Source of the DNA: an uncultured Blautia sp.
Lineage (GTDB): Bacteria > Bacillota > Clostridia > Lachnospirales > Lachnospiraceae
DNA: 54,144 nucleotides
Assembly (NCBI GenBank): GCA_900541345.1
Contig: UQJE01000008.1
Span: 1 to 54,144 of the forward strand
Reading direction: 5' to 3'
Shown: positions 41,701 to 49,220 of the stretch, piece after piece
How the letters are laid out: every line of letters starts with the position of its first letter
Numbering within the stretch: the first letter of the stretch is position 1
Made by a program: the position numbers and the translations under genes
Notes under the pieces: generated by a model
Seen by the model: only the letters and a program-made list of their open reading frames with translations
Database searches by the model: none
Told to the model about the DNA's origin: nothing

Positions 41701-42570
41701 CAGTTTACAAAGATGGAGACTCCGGCAGGAAAATCCAATTTAAGTGTTTATGTATATGTACCGGAAAATCTGGAGAACTTTAAGGAGGATGTAACTTTAC
41801 AGAATCGCCGGACAAAGGAGCAGTATGAGCTTAGTGATGAGGGAGCTGCCATCAGTGAGAAGACGGCGAAGCTTGCCGGGCTTTCAGTGGGAGATACGAT
41901 TACGCTTATACAGGATAATAAGCCTTATCAGGTAAAAGTGGACATTATTACTGAAAACTACATGGGACATTATATTTATATGACGCCGAAGGTATACGAG
42001 GAAGCCTTCCATAAAAAACCGGATTTTGAGAATATTATTTTTACAGTAAAGGACGAAGCCAAAGAAAATATGGAGCAGGTGGGAAATGAGATATTGGAAT
42101 TTCCGGCGGCTTTAAGCATCAGCTATACAAGCAGTCTTGCAGACCAGCTTGATCGTATGCTGAGCACTCTTGAGACGGTGATAGTGGTTCTTATTGTATC
42201 AGCAGGAATGCTTGCTTTCGTAGTTCTTTATAACCTGAATAATATTAATATTACAGAGCGCCAGAGAGAGCTTGCAACCTTGAAGGTACTGGGCTTTTAT
42301 GACCAGGAGGTTTCGCAGTATGTATTCCGGGAAAATGTGCTTCTTACAATTATCGGTGTAATTGCAGGTGCAGCCTTCGGTATTCTTCTTCACAGATATG
42401 TGATTACCACAGTGGAAGTGGATGCAGTTATGTTCGGGCGGAACATCAAACCACTGAGCTTTTTATACAGCGCATTGTTTACCTGTGGCTTTTCTGTTTT
42501 TGTAAATATGGTGATGCACTTTAAGTTAAAGAAGATTGATATGGTAGAATCGCTGAAAAGCGTGGAATAA
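38737..42570 (+). CDS. FtsX-like permease with giant external coiled coil
   Basis: 1277 residues from ATG 38737 (AGGTGAAG before it). First TM near residues 18-38 (RFISIFLIVALGVAFFSGIQ), MacB-like external domain, then an uninterrupted coiled coil from about 250 to 718, then three TM helices with the FtsX core (VFPVIFFLVAALISLTTMTR; GTLKALGYSKFAIMSKYINY), a second N-terminal-like unit (FMTIFGIAGSMALMLVGFGI) with another external domain, and the last FtsX core (TVIVVLIVSAGMLAFVVLYN; LATLKVLGFYDQEVSQYVFR). The coil begins and ends with exact 7-residue repeats such as KELKDGE KELKDGK. It would reach tens of nanometres into or through the cell wall. Substrate unknown. Confidence 0.93.
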   Translation: MKALHKDFWMEIRKNKARFISIFLIVALGVAFFSGIQAASPDMRFSGDAYYDESRLMDLKVVGTLGLTEEDVEALKKIEGVESAEGAYGTDVICGEGEDQKVLHVESLNKSVNQIKVQKGKIPEKKGEIFLDREYALARGYEVGDSIKLKQEEEGLLLEENYTVCGIGTSPLYISFNRGNTTLGSGEISGFAYVVPEDFDQEVYTQIYLRFHGSEDLTSYTDAYDNLIEKVQGTVEGIEKERCEIRYNDVKEEAEDALKEAEKELKDGEKELKDGKKELKDGEKEFADAKKEVEDGEKELADAKKKISDGQEQLETAKNQAADGQSQLNAAKEKISAGWTEFHANQDKVNAGKKELASAKEELAKGKKELAEGKKTLEEQKKNLEDKQKEIEAGKAAIPAAREELNTQKQMCEEGLKAVEAGEAELSKGEAALSGLKEQLSGLTSQYDSLHTELQNVQAQLSTVRSQYEEAVNSGTAAEEELNALLNQISVLEEKEGSLSVQAETLRSQVETLKATVTETEQTITAQKQTFAQKRAELEGALSEISSGLISLEEKEQQLMQAEKQIQAGQKEIEKGFAQLKKQEEKLPAAEEEISKNEKLLEESQKQLDAAEKTLSEGQSELDAQAEKLAAAWSQISESEKTLSEGQAEIAANEKKISDGEKEIEENEKKLSDGKKEIEENEKKLEDARKEIEDGEKELADGKKEYEDAKKEIEELEEPEWLITDRNDLPEYSDYGDNADRIRNIGQVFPVIFFLVAALISLTTMTRMVEDQRTQIGTLKALGYSKFAIMSKYINYALLATVGGSICGVLIGEKVLPYIIISAYGIMYHNMASNLQIHYEFTYAVTASVDAVVCTLGATLFSCYRELSETPASLMRPPAPKEGKRVLLERITFFWKHLSFSWKSTLRNLFRYKKRLFMTIFGIAGSMALMLVGFGIQDSIMDIALRQYSKLQHYDGTIISDEDAGKKEREELEKFLQEDERISRYTDVQFTKMETPAGKSNLSVYVYVPENLENFKEDVTLQNRRTKEQYELSDEGAAISEKTAKLAGLSVGDTITLIQDNKPYQVKVDIITENYMGHYIYMTPKVYEEAFHKKPDFENIIFTVKDEAKENMEQVGNEILEFPAALSISYTSSLADQLDRMLSTLETVIVVLIVSAGMLAFVVLYNLNNINITERQRELATLKVLGFYDQEVSQYVFRENVLLTIIGVIAGAAFGILLHRYVITTVEVDAVMFGRNIKPLSFLYSALFTCGFSVFVNMVMHFKLKKIDMVESLKSVE

Positions 42571-42624
42571 GTGTGAAATCGAAGGACATCTTCTTGACAA
42601 AAAAAGAAATATTCATTATAGTAG

Positions 42625-42870
42625 AAGCCATGATAACGGCTGTGAAGAAGAGGAGTAATCTGCTGGAGCACACAGAGAGAAATGTCCGCAGGCTGGAAGA
42701 CATTTTATGCAGAAATCAGATGAAAGTAGCTTTGGAGCCGGAGAGCTGAAAGACAGGTAAGTTCTTCCGTATCCCGCGTTAAGGGAAATGAGATGTGCGT
42801 ATTTTCGCATAATGAAGGTGGTACCGCGACGACAATCGCCCTTCACACATTCGTGTGAAGGGCGTTTTAC
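42625..42870 (+). promoter_or_regulatory. T-box riboswitch of valS
   Basis: The T-box core AATGAAGGTGGTACCGCG (42811-42828) is unmistakable; its UGGU would pair with an ACCA tRNA end. Upstream, GTGAAGAAGAGGAGTA opens stem I (42642 onward) and GGCT (near 42638) pairs with AGCC (near 42736) to close it. A GTA at 42726-42728 on its 3' side is a candidate valine specifier codon, agreeing with the valS gene downstream. The terminator CGCCCTTCACAC/GTGTGAAGGGCG plus TTTT (42837-42869) competes with the antiterminator. Uncharged tRNA-Val would switch on valS. Confidence 0.93.
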
Positions 42871-42940
42871 TTTCAGACAGACATTCTTCACACAGAGGAA
42901 ACTCACAGATAAATTTTTAAATATTTACCAGGAGGACATT

Positions 42941-45595
42941 ATGAGCAAAGAACTTGCAAAAACTTATGATCCCAAAGGCATTGAAGAGCGCCTTTACAAA
43001 AAATGGATGGATAACGGGTACTTCCACGCAAAAGTAAATCCAGACAAGAAACCTTTTACCATTGTGATGCCGCCGCCAAACGTAACAGGACAGCTTCACA
43101 TGGGACACGCCCTTGATGAAACCATGCAGGATATTTTAATCCGTTTTAAGAGAATGCAGGGATATGAAGCTTTATGGCAGCCGGGTACAGACCATGCAGC
43201 TATTGCTACAGAGGTTAAGGTTATTGAAAAACTGAAAAAAGAAGGCATTGACAAAAACGAAATCGGAAGAGAAGAGTTTTTAAAACATGCCTGGGAGTGG
43301 AAAGAAGAATACGGCGGAAAAATCATCAATCAGTTAAAGAAGCTTGGTGCTTCTGCTGACTGGGAGAGAGAACGTTTTACAATGGACGAGGGATGCTCAA
43401 AGGCGGTACAGGAAGTATTTATCAAGCTGTACGAAAAAGGCTATATTTACAAAGGATCCCGTATTATCAACTGGTGTCCTGTATGCCAGACTTCCATTTC
43501 CGATGCAGAGGTAGAGCATGAGGATCAGGAAGGATTTTTCTGGCACATCAATTACCCCATCGTTGGAGAAGAAGGAAGATTCGTGGAAATTGCAACAACA
43601 CGTCCGGAAACGCTTCTTGGAGATACTGCAGTTGCCGTAAATCCGGAAGATGAGAGATATAAAGACATTGTTGGAAAAATGCTGAAGCTTCCGCTTACAG
43701 ACAGAGAGATTCCGGTTATTGCAGACGAGTATGTAGATAAAGAATTTGGTACAGGCTGTGTGAAAATCACACCGGCGCATGACCCGAATGACTTTGAGGT
43801 GGGACGCCGTCATAATCTTCCGGAAATCAATATTATGAACGATGACGCTACGATTAACAGCCTTGGAGGAAAATATGCAGGTATGGACCGCTATGAAGCA
43901 CGTAAGGCAATGGTAGCGGATCTTGAGGAGCAGGGTCTTCTTGTAAAGGTAGTTCCACATTCTCACAATGTAGGAACACATGACCGCTGCGGAACAACTG
44001 TAGAGCCTATGATCAAACCGCAGTGGTTTGTAAAAATGGATGAGATGGCAAAGGCTGCTATTGAAGCACTTGAAAATAAGGAGCTCACTTTCGTTCCGGA
44101 GCGTTTTGATAAGACGTATCTGCACTGGCTTGAAAATATCCGTGACTGGTGTATTTCCCGTCAGCTCTGGTGGGGACACAGAATCCCGGCATATTACTGC
44201 GATGAGTGCGGTGAAGTAGTTGTTGCTGCAGAAATGCCTGAAAAATGCCCGAAATGTGGATGTACACATCTTCATCAGGATGAAGATACACTTGATACAT
44301 GGTTCAGTTCTGCGCTGTGGCCGTTCTCCACTCTTGGATGGCCGGAAAACACAGAGGAGATGGATTACTTCTATCCTACAGACGTTCTTGTAACAGGATA
44401 TGATATTATTTTCTTCTGGGTTATCCGTATGGTATTTTCCGCTATTGAGCAGACAGGAAAGGTGCCGTTCCATCATGTGCTGATCCACGGACTTGTAAGA
44501 GATTCCCAGGGACGCAAGATGAGTAAATCACTTGGAAACGGAATTGATCCTCTTGAAGTAATTGACAAATACGGAGCAGATGCCCTTCGTCTTACTCTTA
44601 TGACAGGAAATGCACCTGGAAACGATATGCGTTTCTATTGGGAGAGAGTAGAGTCAAGCCGTAATTTTGCAAATAAAATCTGGAATGCTTCCCGTTTTAT
44701 TATGATGAATCTGGAAGGAAAAACAGTAACAGAACCGGAAAATGTGGCAGATTTCTGTGCGGAAGATAAATGGATTCTTTCTCATCTGAATACGGTAATC
44801 CGTGAAGTGACAGAGAACATGGACAAATACGAGCTTGGTATTGCAGTACAGAAAGTTTACGATTTCCTTTGGGATGAACTTTGCGACTGGTATATTGAGA
44901 TGGCTAAGGTTCGTCTCTGGAAGGCAGATGAAAATCCGGAGGCTGCAAATGCAGCTTTGTGGACACTTCGCACAGCGCTTACAGAAGGCTTAAAGCTTCT
45001 TCATCCATATATGCCGTTTATTACAGAAGAAATTTTCTGCACCCTTCTTCCGGAGGAGGAATCTATTATGATTTCCAACTGGCCGGAATATAAAGAAGAG
45101 TGGTCCTTCCCTGAGGCAGAGCTTGCAGTAGAAAGCTTCAAAGAAGTAGTGCGTGGAATACGTAATACAAGAACAGAGATGAACGTACCTGCAAATAAAA
45201 AAACAAATGTTTATATTGTAGGAAAGAATGCAGAAGTATGCAGAATGTATGAAGAAAGCAGCAGATCTTTTGTAAATCTTGCCCTTGCAAAAGACATTCA
45301 TGTTCAGGAAGATAAGGCGGGAATCGGTGAGGATGCAGTATCTGTTGTTGTTTCCAACGCAGTGGTATACCTTCCGCTTGAGGATCTGGTAGACAGAGAA
45401 AAAGAACTGGAACGTCTTACAAAAGAGAAAGAGCGTCTCACAAAGGAAATTGCCCGCTGTGAGGGAATGCTCAACAATCCAAATTTTGTAAACAAAGCAC
45501 CTGAAGCAAAGGTAGCAGCAGAAAAAGAAAAGCTTCAGAAATACATTGAGATGAAAGAAAAAGTCAGCACACAGCTTTCTCAGCTTGAGAAATAA
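42941..45595 (+). CDS. valS: Valyl-tRNA synthetase
   Basis: 884 residues from ATG 42941 (CCAGGAGGACATT before it); any longer frame would run back into the T-box terminator. Class I signature PNVTGQLHMGHALDET (HMGH) near 47-62, editing domain with TTRPETLLGDTAVAVNPED, Zn-type HRIPAYYCDECGEVVVAAEM and EKCPKCGCTHLHQDEDTLDT, KMSKS as SQGRKMSKSLGNGIDP, anticodon domain, and a C-terminal coiled coil (LVDREKELERLTKEKERLTK) that holds tRNA. It charges tRNA-Val and clears Thr. Regulated by the T-box. Confidence 0.98.
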   Translation: MSKELAKTYDPKGIEERLYKKWMDNGYFHAKVNPDKKPFTIVMPPPNVTGQLHMGHALDETMQDILIRFKRMQGYEALWQPGTDHAAIATEVKVIEKLKKEGIDKNEIGREEFLKHAWEWKEEYGGKIINQLKKLGASADWERERFTMDEGCSKAVQEVFIKLYEKGYIYKGSRIINWCPVCQTSISDAEVEHEDQEGFFWHINYPIVGEEGRFVEIATTRPETLLGDTAVAVNPEDERYKDIVGKMLKLPLTDREIPVIADEYVDKEFGTGCVKITPAHDPNDFEVGRRHNLPEINIMNDDATINSLGGKYAGMDRYEARKAMVADLEEQGLLVKVVPHSHNVGTHDRCGTTVEPMIKPQWFVKMDEMAKAAIEALENKELTFVPERFDKTYLHWLENIRDWCISRQLWWGHRIPAYYCDECGEVVVAAEMPEKCPKCGCTHLHQDEDTLDTWFSSALWPFSTLGWPENTEEMDYFYPTDVLVTGYDIIFFWVIRMVFSAIEQTGKVPFHHVLIHGLVRDSQGRKMSKSLGNGIDPLEVIDKYGADALRLTLMTGNAPGNDMRFYWERVESSRNFANKIWNASRFIMMNLEGKTVTEPENVADFCAEDKWILSHLNTVIREVTENMDKYELGIAVQKVYDFLWDELCDWYIEMAKVRLWKADENPEAANAALWTLRTALTEGLKLLHPYMPFITEEIFCTLLPEEESIMISNWPEYKEEWSFPEAELAVESFKEVVRGIRNTRTEMNVPANKKTNVYIVGKNAEVCRMYEESSRSFVNLALAKDIHVQEDKAGIGEDAVSVVVSNAVVYLPLEDLVDREKELERLTKEKERLTKEIARCEGMLNNPNFVNKAPEAKVAAEKEKLQKYIEMKEKVSTQLSQLEK

Positions 45596-45610
45596 TAAAG
45601 GAGTGGTTGG

Positions 45611-47632
45611 ATGAATAAACAAAAGCTCTGTGATTTCTGTAACAGGATTTCCTTGATTCTTCAGGCACTGGGCTGTGCGGTCATGTATTTTTTGATTGAG
45701 GCGATGAGCCGTCATTCTTTTACGGAAGCATGGAATTTTATGGTGAATAAGCCTCTTGTATTTGCATATAACGCAGGATTTATTTTTACTACAATGCTTA
45801 TTTCCTATCTGTTTCGGAGACGAGTATTCTGGAGAGCATTTGTCAGCATATTCTGGCTGCTCCTCGGAATCACAAACGGTATTCTTCTTATGAACCGTGT
45901 TACTCCTTTTACAGGACCGGATATTGCGATGGTGACAGACGGACTTGCCATTGCTAAGAAATATCTGCCCTCATATGGTGTTACCCTTGTGTACATCGTA
46001 CTGGGCATTCTGGCAGTGATTCTTCTGGGAATGTTTATCAAAGCGCCAAAGTATAAAGGACCTCTTAAATACCGTTATAATGTTCCGCTGGTGCTTGCCG
46101 GAGTTCTTGCTTTTGGCGGAATTACACAGCTTGCATTGGAAAAGAGAGTATTATCCAATTACTTTGGAAATATCGCTTTTGCCTACGAAGATTATGGATA
46201 TCCCTACTGTCTGGCAACGACGATTTTTAATACGGGAATCAGCTGCCCAAGGGATTATTCCCCGGAGGAGATAGAGAGAATCCAGAAGACAGAGGAAAAT
46301 CTTCCGAAAACAAAAGAGGAGAAAAAGCCGAATATTCTGTTTTTACAGCTGGAATCCTTTTTTGACCCGACCCTTGTAAATTATCTGAATATATCGGAAG
46401 ACCCGATTCCTACATTCCGAAAGCTTATGAAGGAATATTCTTCAGGATATTTTAAAGTTCCATCTGTGGGTGCTGGTACGGCAAATACAGAATTTGAGAC
46501 AATTACAGGAATGAGTCTTCACTATTTCGGACCTGGAGAATATCCGTATAAGAGTATTCTCAAGGAGACTACATGTGAAAGCGCACCGTATGTGTTAAAG
46601 AATCTGGGATACGCTACACATGCCATCCATAACAATGAGGCGAATTTCTACGGAAGAAGAAGTATTTTCCCGAATTTGGGGTTTGATACCTTCACTTCCG
46701 AAGAATATATGCCGGAAGAAGATGAGAAAAATCTTTTAGGCTGGGTAAAGGACGAAATCCTTACAGACGAAATTATCAAATGTATGGACGCTACAGAAGA
46801 ATCAGATTACGTGTATACCATTTCTGTACAGGGACATGGAGATTATCCGGCAGAGCCGGTTCTGAATGATCCGGAAATTACCGTTTCCGGTTCTCCTACA
46901 GAGGAACAGGATTATAAATGGGAGTACTATGTAAATGAAATCAGAGATATGGACAACTTTGTAAAGAAACTTACAGATGCTCTTTCTGAATATCCGGAGG
47001 ATGTGGTTCTTGTTATGTATGGAGACCATCTTCCTACTATGGATCTTACTGTAGAAGATGTAAAAAATAAGTATCTTTTCCAGACGGAATATGTAATATG
47101 GGATAATTTTGGTCTTGAGAAAAAAGATGAAAATCTTTCCGCATATCAGATGGCAGCGGAGGTTCTTGACAGAGTAGGAATCCATGAGGGAACAGTTTTC
47201 CGTTATCACCAGGCAAGAAGAAATACAAAGAATTACCAGGTGGATCTGGAAACTCTTCAGTATGATCTTCTTTACGGAGAAAGATACGCATACGACGGCG
47301 AAAATCCTTTTGAGAGAACAAAGATGAAAATGGGACTTTATGATGTAACTCTGGATTCTATTTCTCTTGTGTCGCCTTTGGACTTTACATATTATATTCA
47401 CGGTACAAACTTTACGCCGTCCAGTCAGGTGAAGTTAAACGGCGACTGGTACGATACGGTATATGTAAATCCGACTACTCTTATTATTTCCGGTACGGAG
47501 CTTACAGATTTTGACCGTCTGTCTGTTGTACAGCGAAGTAACAGTTCAACGAGAAAGGCATTAAGTAAGAGTTATGACCGCTCCTGTTATGCCCTCTTTG
47601 ATGAAAATAAGTGGAAATTAAATAAAGAATAG
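45611..47632 (+). CDS. LTA synthase family sulfatase-fold protein with extra C-terminal domain
   Basis: 673 residues. Five N-terminal TM helices (about 13-190), then an extracellular sulfatase-fold domain: KKPNILFLQLESFFDPTLVN, nucleophile Thr about 290 in VGAGTANTEFETITGMS, IHNNEANFYGRRSIFPNLGF, YTISVQGHGDYPAEPVL, VVLVMYGDHLPTMDL. LtaS-type enzymes transfer glycerol-phosphate from phosphatidylglycerol to build lipoteichoic acid. The last 100 residues (about 575-673, SLDFTYYIHGTNFTPSSQV like) form a beta-rich segment resembling an IPT/TIG domain, not part of standard LtaS. 15 bases behind valS with AAAGGAGTGG before ATG, so perhaps cotranscribed. Confidence 0.9.
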   Translation: MNKQKLCDFCNRISLILQALGCAVMYFLIEAMSRHSFTEAWNFMVNKPLVFAYNAGFIFTTMLISYLFRRRVFWRAFVSIFWLLLGITNGILLMNRVTPFTGPDIAMVTDGLAIAKKYLPSYGVTLVYIVLGILAVILLGMFIKAPKYKGPLKYRYNVPLVLAGVLAFGGITQLALEKRVLSNYFGNIAFAYEDYGYPYCLATTIFNTGISCPRDYSPEEIERIQKTEENLPKTKEEKKPNILFLQLESFFDPTLVNYLNISEDPIPTFRKLMKEYSSGYFKVPSVGAGTANTEFETITGMSLHYFGPGEYPYKSILKETTCESAPYVLKNLGYATHAIHNNEANFYGRRSIFPNLGFDTFTSEEYMPEEDEKNLLGWVKDEILTDEIIKCMDATEESDYVYTISVQGHGDYPAEPVLNDPEITVSGSPTEEQDYKWEYYVNEIRDMDNFVKKLTDALSEYPEDVVLVMYGDHLPTMDLTVEDVKNKYLFQTEYVIWDNFGLEKKDENLSAYQMAAEVLDRVGIHEGTVFRYHQARRNTKNYQVDLETLQYDLLYGERYAYDGENPFERTKMKMGLYDVTLDSISLVSPLDFTYYIHGTNFTPSSQVKLNGDWYDTVYVNPTTLIISGTELTDFDRLSVVQRSNSSTRKALSKSYDRSCYALFDENKWKLNKE

Positions 47633-47635
47633 AAA

Positions 47636-47670
47636 AATCGTAACATCGTGTCGTATAATTTGTTACGATT
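47636..47670 (+). repeat. Perfect 10-bp inverted repeat before folC
   Basis: AATCGTAACA (47636-47645) and TGTTACGATT (47661-47670), 15 bases apart, no T-run after it. The core TCGTAAC recurs at 47708-47714 behind the promoter, so the three copies may be operator half-sites. Confidence 0.6.
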
Positions 47671-47675
47671 AGGAC

Positions 47676-47757
47676 TGGACATCTTCCACCACTCATATAT
47701 AATGGTATCGTAACGGTTTTTAAAATCCGTACAATACATTATAGATAAGTGGTGGAA
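47676..47757 (+). promoter_or_regulatory. folC promoter and long-range inverted repeat covering the ribosome binding site
   Basis: TGGACA (47676-47681), 16 bases, TATAAT (47698-47703). TTCCACCACT (47684-47693) is the exact complement of AGTGGTGGAA (47748-47757), which contains the only ribosome binding site of folC (GGTGGA). An inner ACGG/CCGT hairpin lies between. In transcripts starting upstream (read-through from the LTA-synthase gene) the site would be hidden; in transcripts from TATAAT the left arm is absent. Confidence 0.5.
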
Positions 47758-47763
47758 TTTTTT

Positions 47764-49065
47764 ATGAATTACGAAGAAGCAGTTGCTTATATTGAGGAAA
47801 CACCGAAATTTACAAAGAAAAACAGCCTGGAACACACAAAGGAATGCTTAAGAAGACTGGGAAGTCCGGAAAAGCAGTTTAAGGTGATTCATGTGGCAGG
47901 AACAAACGGAAAAGGAAGTACCTGTGCGTTTATTACTTCTGTGCTCAGGGAAGCAGGGTATTCCTGTGGACTTTTTACTTCTCCGCATCTTGTCCGGATT
48001 AACGAGCGGTTCCAGATTAATGAGACAGAAATTGACGATGAAACATTTTTAAATGCTTTTGAGAAAGTAAAATATCTTGCGGACGAGCTTGTAGCGGAGG
48101 GAAGCTATCATCCAACCTATTTCGAAATGCTTTTCCTTATGGGAATGGTGATTTTCGCAGAGGCAGGTGTGGATTATGTGACTCTTGAGACAGGACTTGG
48201 AGGAAGACTGGATGCCACGACGGCAGTGGAAGATCCGGCGGCCTGTGTGATCACTTCCATCAGTCTGGATCATATGCAGTATCTTGGAAACACAGTCGGG
48301 GAAATTGCAGGGGAGAAGGCAGGGATTATTGTTCCCGGAGTTCCCGTGATTTTCGATGGCAACTCAGAAGAAGCGGCAGAGGTAATACGAAAAAAAGCAG
48401 AGGAACTTCAAAGCCCTTATTTTGAGGTGAAGCAGGAAGATACCGAAATTTATAAAAATACAAGGACAGGCATTGATTTTTCGCTGAAGAATGGGTATTA
48501 TGGGGATATTATATTTTCCATTCCCTTCATTGCGAAATATCAGGTTATGAATGCGTCTCTTGCTTTAAAGACAATGGAGGTATTAAAGGAGAAGATTCCT
48601 GTTTCTGTTGAAAATTTAAAGGACGGACTTCTGCGCACAAGATGGCAGGGAAGAATGGAAACGGTGCTTCCCGGCGTAATCGTAGACGGAGCCCATAACG
48701 AGGACGGCGTGGAAAAATTTGTGGAGACAGCTGCACATTTTCAGAAGGAATGTCCTCTGACTCTTCTTTTTTCCGCAGTGGATGATAAGGACTATAAAGA
48801 TATGATTTCCTCTATATGCGGAAAAATCAGGCTTTCCCATGTTGTCGTAACGCAGGTGGGCGGATACCGTGAGGTTCCGGCAGAAGAATTTGCGAAGCTT
48901 TTCCGTGAAAACGGCTGTACAGACGTACGGGTGAGTGAGAGAACAGAGGAGGCCTTTCCACTGGCGCTTACATTAAAAGGGGACGACGGAATGCTGTTTT
49001 GTGTAGGTTCTCTTTATCTTGTAGGTGAAGTGAAAGATGTGATTAGGAGAAAAAAATATGATTGA
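47764..49065 (+). CDS. folC: Folylpolyglutamate/dihydrofolate synthase
   Basis: 433 residues from ATG 47764; GGTGGA lies 7 bases upstream. Mur-ligase fold: KVIHVAGTNGKGSTCAFITS (ATP loop, about 40-59), GLFTSPHLVRINERFQIN, VTLETGLGGRLDATTAVED, ITSISLDHMQYLGNTVGEIA, GEKAGIIVPGVPV, and C-terminal TRWQGRMETVLPGVIVDGAH. It adds glutamate to folates and, in many bacteria, to dihydropteroate. The stop overlaps the next small gene (49058). Confidence 0.96.
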   Translation: MNYEEAVAYIEETPKFTKKNSLEHTKECLRRLGSPEKQFKVIHVAGTNGKGSTCAFITSVLREAGYSCGLFTSPHLVRINERFQINETEIDDETFLNAFEKVKYLADELVAEGSYHPTYFEMLFLMGMVIFAEAGVDYVTLETGLGGRLDATTAVEDPAACVITSISLDHMQYLGNTVGEIAGEKAGIIVPGVPVIFDGNSEEAAEVIRKKAEELQSPYFEVKQEDTEIYKNTRTGIDFSLKNGYYGDIIFSIPFIAKYQVMNASLALKTMEVLKEKIPVSVENLKDGLLRTRWQGRMETVLPGVIVDGAHNEDGVEKFVETAAHFQKECPLTLLFSAVDDKDYKDMISSICGKIRLSHVVVTQVGGYREVPAEEFAKLFRENGCTDVRVSERTEEAFPLALTLKGDDGMLFCVGSLYLVGEVKDVIRRKKYD

Positions 49066-49210
49066 TTACGAAGAGGAACTGAAAAAGTTTGAACCATGTC
49101 TCGACGTGGCAGATGCAGAAGGAGCAATTTATGATCGGGAGCTGACAGACATTCTCGATATTCTTCAGGAGATGCTGCGGGAAGCAAAAAGCAACAGACG
49201 GGTAAGATAA
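49058..49210 (+). CDS. 50-residue acidic protein coupled to folC
   Basis: The ATG at 49058 overlaps the end of folC by 8 bases, behind AGGAGAAAAA. The peptide starts MIDYEEELKKFEPCLDVADA and has a helical ELTDILDILQEMLREAKSNR tail. Short proteins of this style behind folC are familiar from Lachnospiraceae, but I know no function. Good initiation context, overlap and a normal residue composition support it as a real gene. It is followed after 10 bases by the TPR protein gene. Confidence 0.75.
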   Translation: MIDYEEELKKFEPCLDVADAEGAIYDRELTDILDILQEMLREAKSNRRVR

Positions 49211-49220
49211 GGAGAAAGCA

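Noticed and set aside
43397..44488. Minus-strand frame of 363 codons inside valS
   Set aside because: The plus strand is the conserved valS reading frame with all motifs; the antisense peptide has no family pattern.
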